Below are positions 50,107 to 58,909 of a stretch of 64,000 nucleotides of DNA, piece by piece. The stretch spans positions 2,847,001-2,911,000 of the forward strand of contig NZ_CP006587.1 in NCBI RefSeq assembly GCF_000737515.1, given 5' to 3'. How positions within the stretch are numbered: the first letter of the stretch is position 1; each line of letters begins with the position of its first letter. A program made the translations under genes and the position numbers. Under the pieces are notes generated by a model. It was not told the origin of the DNA. It worked only from the letters and a program-made list of their open reading frames with translations, and searched no databases. The stretch is from Hymenobacter sp. APR13 (GTDB lineage: Bacteria; Bacteroidota; Bacteroidia; Cytophagales; Hymenobacteraceae).

Positions 50107-50130
50107 GGGCCGGCGTGAAGGCGCCGGCCC
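50107..50130 (-). terminator. Hairpin terminator after the DUF2167 gene
   Basis: GGGCCGGCG pairs with CGCCGGCCC around TGAAGG, with A-rich plus-strand sequence outside (T-rich on the minus strand). It separates the DUF2167 gene from the TVP38 gene downstream. Confidence 0.75.
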
Positions 50131-50182
50131 GAAGGTAGAACGTAAGAACGGGGCAGAAGGCTACATAGCGTGGCCGGCCCGC

Positions 50183-51076
50183 CTACTCGTCGGAGGAGCT
50201 GCCGCCGAAGAACCGGCGGATGGTAGCCCAGCCGCCGGCCACCACCGCCAGAATCACCTTCCAGAACTTGGCCAGCAGCGCAAAGGCGCCCACCTTGGCC
50301 AGCACCTTGCCCGCCACTAGCCCGCCGATGCCGTAGGCGGCCACCTCGTCGATTTTGGGGTCGAAGTCGGCGTATTGCTGGCCTTGGGCAAACTCCACGC
50401 TCTTGATCATCTGCGGGATGCTGCGCCGGATTTCCGGCAGCTGGCCCATGTCGCCGATGGCGTTGAGGTTGAGCACGCCTTTGCGGCCGAGCACGCGCAC
50501 GTTGTAGTTGAGCGTGTTGTAGTCGGTGCCGGCAAAGCGCAGCTCCTTGGCCCAGTGCAGCACGTTGAGCTTGGCATCGTAGAAGGGCTTGGAAGCCCAG
50601 CCGATGAGCATGATGCGGCCGAAGCCGGCTTCCTCGCGCTCGGCGTTGCTTTCCTCGGTTGCCTCCTTCATGTCCTCCAGCAGGTCGTCGTAGTCGATTT
50701 CGGCGGCGTCGGTGTCTTCCACGTAGCCCGAAGGGTCGTACTCGACGGCGAAGGCCCAGTTGTTTTCATCGAGTGGGCCGCGGTCGGCCGGGAACAGCAT
50801 GCCCAGCGACTCGCCATCGGGATTGCCCCAGAGCTTGGTCAGCACGTATTCGCTCTGCTTGGCATCGAGGTAGCGGAAGCCGGTCGGCACCGTAATGGAG
50901 CCCAGCCCGTCGGGCAGCGTAATCAGGCCGGTCTGGTAGTGCAGGGTGGCCTGCACCGAGTCGATGTAGTGCCGCTCACTGTCGATGGAGTCGGCGGGGG
51001 CGGGTGGGGTGGGGGCGGCCAGGGCAGCGGCGGCGGGCAGGCCCAGCAGGGCCCATAGGAGTAGGAGTGTTTTCAA
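50183..51076 (-). CDS. DUF2167 membrane protein, TTG start
   Basis: The 297-residue protein has a signal-like N-terminus (KTLLLLWALLGLPAAAALA), a DUF2167 domain, and a C-terminal membrane segment (AKFWKVILAVVAGGWATIRRFF) with a charged end. Family motifs are FRYLDAKQSEYVLTKLWGNP and NNWAFAVEYDPSGYVEDTDA. No ATG is available at the N-terminus; the TTG at 51076 fits the signal peptide. DUF2167 proteins are widespread envelope proteins with no established function. Confidence 0.9.
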   Translation of the reverse strand: MKTLLLLWALLGLPAAAALAAPTPPAPADSIDSERHYIDSVQATLHYQTGLITLPDGLGSITVPTGFRYLDAKQSEYVLTKLWGNPDGESLGMLFPADRGPLDENNWAFAVEYDPSGYVEDTDAAEIDYDDLLEDMKEATEESNAEREEAGFGRIMLIGWASKPFYDAKLNVLHWAKELRFAGTDYNTLNYNVRVLGRKGVLNLNAIGDMGQLPEIRRSIPQMIKSVEFAQGQQYADFDPKIDEVAAYGIGGLVAGKVLAKVGAFALLAKFWKVILAVVAGGWATIRRFFGGSSSDE

Positions 51077-51097
51077 GCGGATAAAAAAAGTGTGAAT

Positions 51098-51161
51098 AGA
51101 ATTTTGCCAACAAGATAGAACGCCGTCCGGAGGATTTGGCCACCGCAGCCGGCAAAATTCT
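51098..51161. repeat. Perfect 11-base inverted repeat between divergent genes
   Basis: AGAATTTTGCC (51098-51108) and GGCAAAATTCT (51151-51161) flank about 42 bases between the DUF2167 gene and the metabolic gene at 51277. This could be an operator for either promoter, or a leftover repeat. Confidence 0.5.
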
Positions 51162-51228
51162 GATTTTCAGGATTCGGCTTTCCGCCGGCCGGCCGAGGGC
51201 GCACCGGGCAATGCTACCGGCGCGTGGT

Positions 51229-51236
51229 TACCTTTG
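51229..51236 (+). promoter_or_regulatory. Putative -7 box TACCTTTG (followed by C)
   Basis: TACCTTTGC fits TAnnTTTGC, 41 bases before the ATG at 51277. No -33 TTG is seen at the usual spacing. Confidence 0.5.
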
Positions 51237-51276
51237 CGGGCCCAACCCCAGTTCCCCAGAAACTTAGTCGTACCAG

Positions 51277-52416
51277 ATGAAATTCGGAACCAAAGCCATC
51301 CATGCCGGCGTGCACCCCGACCCCGAAACCGGGGCCATCATGACGCCCATCTACCAGACCTCGACCTACGTGCAACGCTCGCCCGGCGACCACAAGGGCT
51401 ACGAGTACTCGCGCACGCACAACCCCACCCGCACCCAGCTCCAGGACGCGCTGGCGGCGCTGGAAAACGGCCAGCACGGCCTGGCTTTCGCCTCGGGCAT
51501 GGCCGCTATCGACTGCATCATCAAGCTGCTGCAGCCCGGCGACGAGGTCATCAGCACCAACGACCTGTACGGCGGTTCCTACCGCATCTTCACCAAGGTA
51601 TTCGCCAACTACGGCATCAAGTTTCACTTCGTGCCGATGCACGACATGGCGGCTGTAGAGGAGAAAGTGACGGCCAATACCAAGCTGATTTGGGTGGAAA
51701 CGCCTACGAATCCGCTGCTCAACGTCATCGATATTGAAGCCGCCGCCGCCGTGGCCAAAAAGGCCGGCGCGCTGCTGGTAGTGGACAATACCTTCTCGAC
51801 GCCGTACCTGCAGACGCCCCTGGACCTGGGCGCCGACATGGTGATGCACTCGCTGACCAAGTACATGGGCGGCCACTCCGACGTGGTGATGGGCGCCGTG
51901 ATTGTGAAGGACGACGAGCTGCACGAGCGGCTGCGTTTCCTGCAGAACGCCTGCGGCGGCACGCCCGGCCCGCAGGACTGCTTTCTGGTGCTGCGCGGCC
52001 TGAAAACCCTGCACCTGCGTATGCAGCGCCACTGCGAAAACGGCCGCGCCGTAGCCGAGTACCTCAAGAGCCACCCCAAAGTGGAGAAAGTGTTCTGGCC
52101 TGGCTTCGCGGAGCACCCCAACCACGCCGTGGCGGCCAAGCAGATGCGCGACTTCGGCGGCATGATTTCCTTCGTGCTCAAAGGCGACCGGAAAGAGGAC
52201 GCCGTGGCCGTGCTGGAGAAGTTCGAGCTGTTTTCGCTGGCCGAAAGCCTGGGCGGCGTGGAAAGCCTCTCGGGCCACCCCGCCACCATGACGCACGCCA
52301 GCATTCCGGCCGAGGAGCGCCGCAAGGCCGGCCTCTCCGACTCGCTGATTCGGCTGAGCGTGGGCATCGAGGACGTGGAAGATTTGATTGAAGATTTGAA
52401 GCAAGCCATCGGCTAG
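51277..52416 (+). CDS. Cystathionine gamma-synthase/lyase family PLP enzyme
   Basis: The 379-residue enzyme of the Cys/Met metabolism PLP family has the PLP-binding lysine at residue 195 (SLTKYMGGHSD). Other family features are QTSTYVQRSPGDHKGYEYSR, FASGMAAIDCIIKLLQPGD, WVETPTNPLLNVIDI and DNTFSTPYLQTPL. Sequence alone does not separate MetB (gamma-synthase), MetC (beta-lyase) and CGL (gamma-lyase). The gene is monocistronic and ends in a strong terminator. Confidence 0.92.
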   Translation: MKFGTKAIHAGVHPDPETGAIMTPIYQTSTYVQRSPGDHKGYEYSRTHNPTRTQLQDALAALENGQHGLAFASGMAAIDCIIKLLQPGDEVISTNDLYGGSYRIFTKVFANYGIKFHFVPMHDMAAVEEKVTANTKLIWVETPTNPLLNVIDIEAAAAVAKKAGALLVVDNTFSTPYLQTPLDLGADMVMHSLTKYMGGHSDVVMGAVIVKDDELHERLRFLQNACGGTPGPQDCFLVLRGLKTLHLRMQRHCENGRAVAEYLKSHPKVEKVFWPGFAEHPNHAVAAKQMRDFGGMISFVLKGDRKEDAVAVLEKFELFSLAESLGGVESLSGHPATMTHASIPAEERRKAGLSDSLIRLSVGIEDVEDLIEDLKQAIG

Positions 52417-52473
52417 CGTAGCGCAGCTGGCTGCCGGGGCGCTGCTGCGCCGGGGCTGGCTGTGGATTCTGTG

Positions 52474-52513
52474 AAAAAAGCGCCGTCCGATAGTTTCCGG
52501 GCGGCGCTTTTTT
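52474..52513 (+). terminator. Hairpin terminator after the cystathionine gene
   Basis: AAAAAAGCGCCG and CGGCGCTTTTTT enclose about 16 bases, with T on both ends. A strong rho-independent terminator. Confidence 0.85.
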
Positions 52514-52587
52514 GTGAGGTGATATGCCGGGCAATCTGGCGGCGCGGTGGGGCCGTACGTTGGCCTCACGTAGTTGCGCCGCTGCCC

Positions 52588-53298
52588 ATGTCCCGCTTGC
52601 TTGTTCTGCTTTCCGTCTGGCTGTTCACGTTGGGTTGTGGGGCCGAAACACCAGCGCCGGCCGCGCTGCCACCTGCGGCAGATCCGGTATCGGCGCCGGC
52701 GGGCACCCGGCGGTTTCTGGCCCTCGGCGACTCCTACACCATCGGGCAGGGCGTGCCGGCCGCCGACCGCTGGGGCGTGCAGCTGGCACGGCTGGCCCAG
52801 GCCGAGGGCCTGCGGAAGCCCGACATCATTGCCCGCACCGGCTGGACCACCGGGCAGCTCCGCGAAGCCATCATCGCCGCCAATCCGCCTGCGTCTTACG
52901 AGCTGGTGTCGTTGATGATTGGGGTGAACAACCAGTTTCAGGGGTTGCCGCTGGCAGAGTACCGCACCGACTTTCGGGAGCTGCTGCACACGGCCATCCG
53001 GCTGGCGGGCGGGCGGCCCGGGCGCGTGCTGGTGCTGTCCATTCCCGACTGGGGCCAGTCGCGGATGGGCCGCAGCTACCCGCAGGCCGCCATCAGCCAG
53101 GAAATAAACCAGTTCAACGCCGCCGCCCGGCAGGAGTGCGCGGCGGCCGGCGTGGCCTTCCTCGACATCACCGACCTGACCCGCGCCACCAGCTACGACC
53201 CCGCCCAGTTCGCGCCCGACGGCCTGCACTACTCCGGCCTGCATATGCAGCAGTGGGCCACCCGCGCCCTGCCGCTGGTGCGCCGTCTGGTGCAGTAG
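52588..53298 (+). CDS. SGNH/GDSL-hydrolase lipoprotein
   Basis: The 236-residue protein (ATG at 52588) has a lipobox (SRLLVLLSVWLFTLGC). The SGNH catalytic blocks are present: Ser in FLALGDSYTIG, Asn in GVNNQFQGL, and the Asp-His pair in DGLHYSGLH. Such enzymes deacylate lipids, carbohydrates or peptidoglycan esters at the cell surface. It lies downstream of the cystathionine gene with a terminator between them, so probably separate. Upstream in-frame sequence is not convincing. Confidence 0.9.
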   Translation: MSRLLVLLSVWLFTLGCGAETPAPAALPPAADPVSAPAGTRRFLALGDSYTIGQGVPAADRWGVQLARLAQAEGLRKPDIIARTGWTTGQLREAIIAANPPASYELVSLMIGVNNQFQGLPLAEYRTDFRELLHTAIRLAGGRPGRVLVLSIPDWGQSRMGRSYPQAAISQEINQFNAAARQECAAAGVAFLDITDLTRATSYDPAQFAPDGLHYSGLHMQQWATRALPLVRRLVQ

Positions 53299-53697
53299 GC
53301 GTGGCGCGCTGACAGTGGTTTTTTTCCGTTCGCGAAACATTCGGCGCCGTAAGCGGTAGTGCAGGGGTTGTTTTGGCGCGCGGTTGTGCGCCGGCACCTT
53401 GGTTTCTGTTTGCCCGCCTGATGTACTTGCTCAACCTGCCCGCTTTCTCCCCGATGCCGATTTGCCGGCCTGCTTCCGCAGGTGTGGCGGCGGGGTGCTG
53501 TTGCTGTTGTTGAGGCTGCGCCGGCCCGCGCCAACCGCCCGCGCGGTAGTGCGTACATAGAGCTGCGCTGATATTATTTCTTTTTCCGGATTGTGCTGAA
53601 CGGACCCCGCCGCGGGCGGTGCGTCGGATGTGTGAACGGCACGGCCGCCCCGCAGGGCGCGGCCGGCCCCTGGCTTGTTTTCCTTTTTCTTTCTGAC
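53299..53697. other. 399-base gap before the TonB-dependent receptor
   Basis: This region separates the SGNH gene from the receptor start at 53698. It holds no recognised hairpin terminator, riboswitch, repeat or promoter box of the TAnnTTTG type. A long 5' leader of the receptor is possible. Confidence 0.55.
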
Positions 53698-56478
53698 ATG
53701 AATACTCTATCCGCAACGCGGCTGGGCCTGGTCACGGCTTTGTCGGTGGCCAGCTACGCCGCCTTTGCCCAAACCGTGCCCGTGACGGGCCGCGTAACCA
53801 GCAGCACCGGTCAGGGCCAGCCCGGCGTGACGGTGCTGGAACAAGGCACCAGCAACGGCACCAGCACCGACGCCGACGGCCGCTACCGCCTGAGCGTGCA
53901 GCCCAACGCCACGCTGGTGGTGTCGGCCATTGGCTCCGTGACGCAGCAGGTGCAACTCAACGGCCGCACCACGCTGGACGTGCGCCTGACCGACAACCAA
54001 ACCGCCCTCAACGAGGTGGTCGTAACCGGCTCGCGGGCTACCGAAGGCCGCTCCAATATCCTGACCACGGCCCCGGTGGACGTTATTTCGGCCCGCGAAA
54101 TCAAGGCCTACGCCCAGACCGACGTCACGCAGATCCTGACTTACATCGCGCCTTCGTTTCAGAGCACGCGCCAGACCGTGACCGACGGTACCGACTTCGT
54201 GGACCCCGCCTCGCTGCGCGGCCTCGGGCCCGACCAGGTGCTGGTGCTCGTGAACGGCAAGCGGCGGCACAGCTCGGCGCTGGTGAACATCAACGGCACG
54301 CCCGGCCGCGGCTCGGTGGGCACGGATATGAACGTTATTCCGCCGGCCGCCATCAAGCGGATTGAGGTGCTGCGCGACGGGGCGGCGGCCCAGTACGGCT
54401 CCGACGCCATTGCCGGCGTCATCAACATTCAGCTCAAAGACGACACCACCGGCGTGAACGTAAGCAGCACCGCCGGCCAAACCACCGAGAGCGACGGACA
54501 GCTGTTTCAGGCCGACGCCAACGCCGGTTTCGGGCTCAATAAGCGGGGCTTCGTGAACGTGAGCGGGCAGTTCAGCAACCGCAGCTACTTCGACCGCAGT
54601 GGCGCCGACACGGCCCCGCTCATCTACAAAGGCACCAGCGCCGGCAACTACCCCGGCGGCCTCACCAACGACCAGAAGCTGGCCCTCAAGGCCCAGGACG
54701 ATGCGCTGGTTGCCCAGAACGGCTTCAACCGCCGCGACATCCGGGTAGGCGCTTCCGACACGCGCACCTACGGCGGCTTCCTGAACGCGGCTTACACGCT
54801 GCTGCCGGCCCAGGAGATGGAAGCCTACGTGGCCGGCGGCCTCACGCGCCGCACCGGCCGCGGCGGCGCCCTCTACCGCTTGCCCACCCAAACCACCCAA
54901 ATCGACCTGGGCCTCTACCCGAACGGCTACCTGCCGTTCATCAACAGCACCGTGGATGACGCCTCGCTGATTACGGGCGTGCGGGGCCGGGTGCTGGGTT
55001 TCCAGGCCGACCTGAGCAACACCTACGGCCGCAACAGCCTGCGCTACGACATCAGCAATACGCTCAACGCCTCGCTGCCGCTGGGCACCAGCCCCACCGA
55101 GTTCTACGCCGGCGAGCTGCTGTTTCAGCAGAATACCGTGAACCTGGGCTTCTCGCGCAAGTTCCTGGATATGCCGGTGCTGAGCACTCTCAACGTGGCC
55201 TTCGGGGGCGAATTCCGGGTGGATAACTTCCAGATTGAAGCCGGCGAGCTGGGCTCCTACGCCAACGGCCTCAATGAGCAGGGCCGCATCATCACGCCGG
55301 CGTCGGGCAACACGGCCGCTACGTACGCGGCGGCGGGTTCGCAGGGCTTTGCCGGCTACCGCCCGCAGGATGCCACGGACCGCTCGCGCACCAACGTGGC
55401 CGGCTACCTCGACCTGGAAAGCGACATCACCGAAAAGCTGCTGGTGAGCGTGGCCGGCCGCGCCGAGCGCTACTCCGATTTTGGGGGCAACGTGAGCGGC
55501 AAGCTGGCCGCCCGCTACAGCGTGCTGCCCGATGTGGCCGTGCGCGGCGCCATCAGCAACGGCTTCCGGGCGCCTTCGCTGCAGCAGCGCTACTTCACCA
55601 ACTCCAGCACCCAGTTCAACAGCGGCGAGCTGCGCGAAGTGCTGACCACCAACAACGACAGCCCGCTCACGCGCGCCTTCGGTATTGGCTCCCTGAAGCA
55701 GGAAAAATCCACGAACTACAGCCTGGGCCTGACGGCGCGGGTGCTGCGCACCATTACGCTTACCGTGGATGCCTACCAGATTGACATCCGGGACCGAATC
55801 GTGCTCAGCAGCCAGTACAACCGCGGCAACGCGGCTGTAGCTCAGATTCTGGGCACGCTGCCGGTGCAGGGCATCCAGTTCTTTGCCAACGCCGTGAACA
55901 CCCGCACCCGCGGCCTCGACGTGGTGGCCAACGAGCGCCTGACCCTGGGCACCGACAGCCGCCTGACTTTGACGGCCGCCGCCAACTTCAACGCCACTAC
56001 GGTGCGCAGCTTCAACAGCTCCGGCTTCATCGATGCCAACCCCACGCTGCAGAACACGCTGTTTGACCGGGCCCAGCGGACGCGCCTCGAAAACGGCCAG
56101 CCGCGCAGCAAAATCAACCTGAGCGCCGACTACGGCTACAAAATCTTTGCGGTGAACCTGCGCACCGTGCGCTTCGGCGAGGTGCAGACCAAGGACGCCA
56201 ACCCCGACCGCGCCTTCATCGACCAGACGTTTTCGGCCAAGTGGATTACCGACTTCGTGCTCAGCGCCCAGGTGCTGAAGAACGTGGGCGTGAGCGTGGG
56301 CGTCAACAACCTGTTCGATGTGTACCCCGACCGCCTCTACCAGGACCCCAACAACAACCCGCAAAGCCTGGCCTACTCCACCCTCGACGCCACCAACCGG
56401 GGCCGGTTCCTGTACAGCTCCAACCAGTTCGGCTACAGCGGTGCCTTCTACTTCTGCCGCTTGAACCTGACTTTGTAG
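53698..56478 (+). CDS. TonB-dependent outer-membrane receptor
   Basis: The 926-residue receptor begins MNTLSATRLGLVTALSVASYAAFA, a signal peptide. A carboxypeptidase-regulatory-like domain (about 25-105, GRVTSSTGQGQPGVTV and TDADGRYRLSV) precedes the plug (about 115-235, GSRATEGRSNILTTAPVDVIS and LRGLGPDQVLVLVNGKR). The rest is a 22-strand barrel ending in SGAFYFCRLNLTL. The substrate is not evident: no SusD-like partner, siderophore or cobalamin genes are adjacent. The start at 53698 is preferred over an earlier in-frame codon because of the signal peptide. Confidence 0.93.
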   Translation: MNTLSATRLGLVTALSVASYAAFAQTVPVTGRVTSSTGQGQPGVTVLEQGTSNGTSTDADGRYRLSVQPNATLVVSAIGSVTQQVQLNGRTTLDVRLTDNQTALNEVVVTGSRATEGRSNILTTAPVDVISAREIKAYAQTDVTQILTYIAPSFQSTRQTVTDGTDFVDPASLRGLGPDQVLVLVNGKRRHSSALVNINGTPGRGSVGTDMNVIPPAAIKRIEVLRDGAAAQYGSDAIAGVINIQLKDDTTGVNVSSTAGQTTESDGQLFQADANAGFGLNKRGFVNVSGQFSNRSYFDRSGADTAPLIYKGTSAGNYPGGLTNDQKLALKAQDDALVAQNGFNRRDIRVGASDTRTYGGFLNAAYTLLPAQEMEAYVAGGLTRRTGRGGALYRLPTQTTQIDLGLYPNGYLPFINSTVDDASLITGVRGRVLGFQADLSNTYGRNSLRYDISNTLNASLPLGTSPTEFYAGELLFQQNTVNLGFSRKFLDMPVLSTLNVAFGGEFRVDNFQIEAGELGSYANGLNEQGRIITPASGNTAATYAAAGSQGFAGYRPQDATDRSRTNVAGYLDLESDITEKLLVSVAGRAERYSDFGGNVSGKLAARYSVLPDVAVRGAISNGFRAPSLQQRYFTNSSTQFNSGELREVLTTNNDSPLTRAFGIGSLKQEKSTNYSLGLTARVLRTITLTVDAYQIDIRDRIVLSSQYNRGNAAVAQILGTLPVQGIQFFANAVNTRTRGLDVVANERLTLGTDSRLTLTAAANFNATTVRSFNSSGFIDANPTLQNTLFDRAQRTRLENGQPRSKINLSADYGYKIFAVNLRTVRFGEVQTKDANPDRAFIDQTFSAKWITDFVLSAQVLKNVGVSVGVNNLFDVYPDRLYQDPNNNPQSLAYSTLDATNRGRFLYSSNQFGYSGAFYFCRLNLTL

Positions 56479-56521
56479 TCATCTGGAAGCAGGCCCGTTA
56501 GGTTCTGCTGCCGAATATCCC

Positions 56522-56559
56522 ACGACCCGGAATAGGCCTTGTGCTTATTCCGGGTCGTA
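56522..56559. terminator. Bidirectional terminator overlapping the end of the MMPL gene
   Basis: ACGACCCGGAATA and its complement enclose 12 bases, followed by a T run to 56566. The right arm encodes the last residues of the MMPL exporter (stop at 56545), so it is coding on one strand and a terminator for both convergent genes. Confidence 0.85.
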
Positions 56560-58773
56560 TTTTTTCAGGACCAGCGGGAAGATGACCAGCTCGCCGTAGA
56601 AGGCGCCGGCCACGGCAATGGCTGTGAGCAGGCCGAACAGCTGCACGGTTTTCAGCGAGCCCAGCGTCATGACGGCGTAGCCCAGAAACAGCACCACGCT
56701 GGTCAGGACGATGGTGGGGCCGACGTGCGCAATGGTGGTGAGGCGGGCCTGGGCGGGTGTGAAGCCGTGGCGGCGGTGCTGCTGGTAGCTGTACACGAAA
56801 TGGATGGTGTCATCGACGCACAAGCTGAGCACGATGGAGGCAATGCTGGCCGTGGCCGTGTCGAGCGGGATGCCCAGCCAGCCCATGGCGCCCAGCAGCA
56901 CCAGCACCGGAAACAGGTTGGGAATGACGGTGAGCAGCGCCAGCCGGAAGCTGCGGATAAACGCCCACGTCAGGGCAAACACCAGCACAAAGGACAGCAG
57001 CAGGCTGTTGGTCTGCGACTCGGTGACGTAGGCCACAATGCCGGCGTAGAGCGGCTGGTAGCCGGCCGGCCGCACCGTGGCCACCCGCCCCAGCGTGGCC
57101 TGCGCAATCAGCAGCAGCGTATCTACCTTGGCCGTGAGCTGCCGCGCCGACAGCATCCGGCCTGAAACCGTGACGCGGCCGGTGCCGGAAGGCGCGTGCA
57201 CAAACTGCGCCAGCAGCGCCGGAAACTCCAGCCCCAGCTGCCGCTCCACGGCGTGTAGCGCGCCCTGGCTGGCCCGCAAACGGGTGGCTTTGTCCCCAAC
57301 CTGGGCTTCGAGGCCGGCCTGATACAAAGAGTGAAACCCCGTAACCTGGCCTACGCCGCTGAGCTGCCGCACGGAGTCGGCGAAGGCGAAGGCGGCCTGC
57401 ACCACGGCCACGTCTGATAGGGTGTGGCCGGGGCGGGGCTCCACCAGCAGCTCCAGCGGCATGTAAGGGCCCCAGTTGGCTTCAATGGCCTTGTGGTCCG
57501 TAACGACGCGGTGGTTGTCGGGCAGGTAGCCGAGCGTGTAGGTGTCGGAGCGGAGGCGGGGCAAGCCGGCGGCCAGCGCCAGCGTGAGCAGCACCGAGAG
57601 CGTAGCGAAAAAGCGCGGCCGGGCCAGCAGATACTGGTAAAACGCCACCATGCGGCTGGCGGCCGAGTACGTGGCGGCGGCGGTGCGGGCCGGGGCTTTG
57701 GCCAGCGGCAGCAGCAGCACACCCAGCACAAACGTGAACACCAGGCACAGCGCAATGCCCAGCGCCGCAAACACCCCGAAGTTGCGCAGAATGGCCATCG
57801 GGCACGACAGCAGCGCCAGGAAGCCGGCCACGGTGGTGAGCATGGTGAACAGGCAGGGCGCAAACACGTTGCGCAGGGCCTGCAGCGCGTCGTGGCGGGC
57901 GGGGCTGGTGGGTGTGCGCAGGCGGTTGCGCTCGTTGATGACGTGCATAGAATCCATGATGCCCAGCAGAATCAGCACGATGGGCAGCAGCACCGTCATC
58001 AGGTTTACGCGGTAGCCCAGCGCCCCGTACACGCCAAACGTGACGTAGGTGGCCAGCCCTACGATGCCCAGCGTGTACACGAGCAGCAGCAGGTTGCGGT
58101 AGATGAGCAGCAGCACCCCAAACATCAGCAGGTAGCCCAGCCCCAGGAATAGCCCGAAATCGTGCTGCGACAGCGCATTGAGGCCTGCGTACACGATGCC
58201 CACGCCGCCCAGGTGGGCCTGCTCTGGCCGGAAGTGCCGGTTCACCACCTGTTGCACCTGCGCCAGAATCTCGCCGCGCCGGTCGTCGAAATCAGGCATT
58301 TGCCGCAGCCGGATAATAAAGCGCGCGGTGCGGTAATCATTGGAAAACAGGCTCTGGCGCAGCGTGGGCAGCGGCTGCAGCGCTTGCCTCACTTCGGCGG
58401 CCGTGGTGCCGGACGCCAGCAGCGGCCGCGAGGAGCCAGCCAGGCCCCGGCCGGGCAGCCGGGTGTTGCCGGGTCCGTTCACACCTGCCACGGCGTGCAG
58501 GGCTTCCAGCTCGCGGGTGAGGCCCCGGAAGGCGGCCAGATACCCGGGCGAAAGCACCGGCTGCGCATCGTGCACGGCCAGAATCACCACCTCGTCGTTG
58601 CCGAAGCGCTGTTGGAAGGCGTGGTATTCGCGCAAAGCCGGGTCGCCGGATAGAAACCAGGTGGAAAGGCTGTTATCGACTACCATGGCGGCCTGCACGC
58701 TTGGCCACAGCGCCACGCAGGCTGCCACAATCAGCAGCAAGAGCAGGTAGCGGAGTTTGTGTAGATACAGCAT
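56545..58773 (-). CDS. MMPL/RND-superfamily transporter
   Basis: The 742-residue protein (ATG at 58773, MLYLHKLRYLLLLL) has two duplicated halves, each with an N-terminal membrane segment, a periplasmic region and a bundle of about five more segments. Half one shows GILLLIYRNLLLLVYTLGIVG-type helices and half two SIASIVLSLCVDDTIHF, with the conserved Asp pair (VDDTIHF) of MMPL/RND proteins. Such proteins export lipids, pigments or lipopeptides by proton motive force. It lies in a minus-strand run with a GNAT-like protein, a dikinase and a UbiA enzyme; a shared role is possible. Confidence 0.9.
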   Translation of the reverse strand: MLYLHKLRYLLLLLIVAACVALWPSVQAAMVVDNSLSTWFLSGDPALREYHAFQQRFGNDEVVILAVHDAQPVLSPGYLAAFRGLTRELEALHAVAGVNGPGNTRLPGRGLAGSSRPLLASGTTAAEVRQALQPLPTLRQSLFSNDYRTARFIIRLRQMPDFDDRRGEILAQVQQVVNRHFRPEQAHLGGVGIVYAGLNALSQHDFGLFLGLGYLLMFGVLLLIYRNLLLLVYTLGIVGLATYVTFGVYGALGYRVNLMTVLLPIVLILLGIMDSMHVINERNRLRTPTSPARHDALQALRNVFAPCLFTMLTTVAGFLALLSCPMAILRNFGVFAALGIALCLVFTFVLGVLLLPLAKAPARTAAATYSAASRMVAFYQYLLARPRFFATLSVLLTLALAAGLPRLRSDTYTLGYLPDNHRVVTDHKAIEANWGPYMPLELLVEPRPGHTLSDVAVVQAAFAFADSVRQLSGVGQVTGFHSLYQAGLEAQVGDKATRLRASQGALHAVERQLGLEFPALLAQFVHAPSGTGRVTVSGRMLSARQLTAKVDTLLLIAQATLGRVATVRPAGYQPLYAGIVAYVTESQTNSLLLSFVLVFALTWAFIRSFRLALLTVIPNLFPVLVLLGAMGWLGIPLDTATASIASIVLSLCVDDTIHFVYSYQQHRRHGFTPAQARLTTIAHVGPTIVLTSVVLFLGYAVMTLGSLKTVQLFGLLTAIAVAGAFYGELVIFPLVLKKYDPE

Positions 58774-58790
58774 AATGGGAATAGAGGATC

Positions 58791-58884
58791 TGTCATTCCG
58801 ACGCAGGAGGAATCTCACCTGAGTGGTAATTCTGTTGCCTTATTCAGTCCCCTGGCGAGATTCTTCGCTCAGCTCGAAATGACA
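58791..58884. repeat. Intergenic palindromic repeat, about 28-base arms (family B, related to A)
   Basis: Arms at 58791-58818 and 58856-58884 are imperfect complements (TGTCATTCCGACGC and its partner TGTCATTTCGAGCT). The right arm read on its reverse strand matches the family A arm in about 20 of 28 positions. It lies between the GNAT-like and MMPL genes. Confidence 0.8.
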
Positions 58885-58909
58885 GCTTTAGGCTACCTGG
58901 CATGAAAGC

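Noticed and set aside
51214..53397. 727-codon frame on the minus strand across the cystathionine and SGNH genes
   Set aside because: It spans two real plus-strand genes and their terminator, which no single real gene would do here.
53299..53697. Riboswitch upstream of the TonB-dependent receptor
   Set aside because: I looked for cobalamin, TPP and SAM motifs and saw no recognisable core, only GC-rich stretches with weak pairing.
53707..56364. 885-codon frame opposite the TonB-dependent receptor
   Set aside because: It is a complete antisense shadow of a well-supported receptor, has no domain, and has typical shadow composition.
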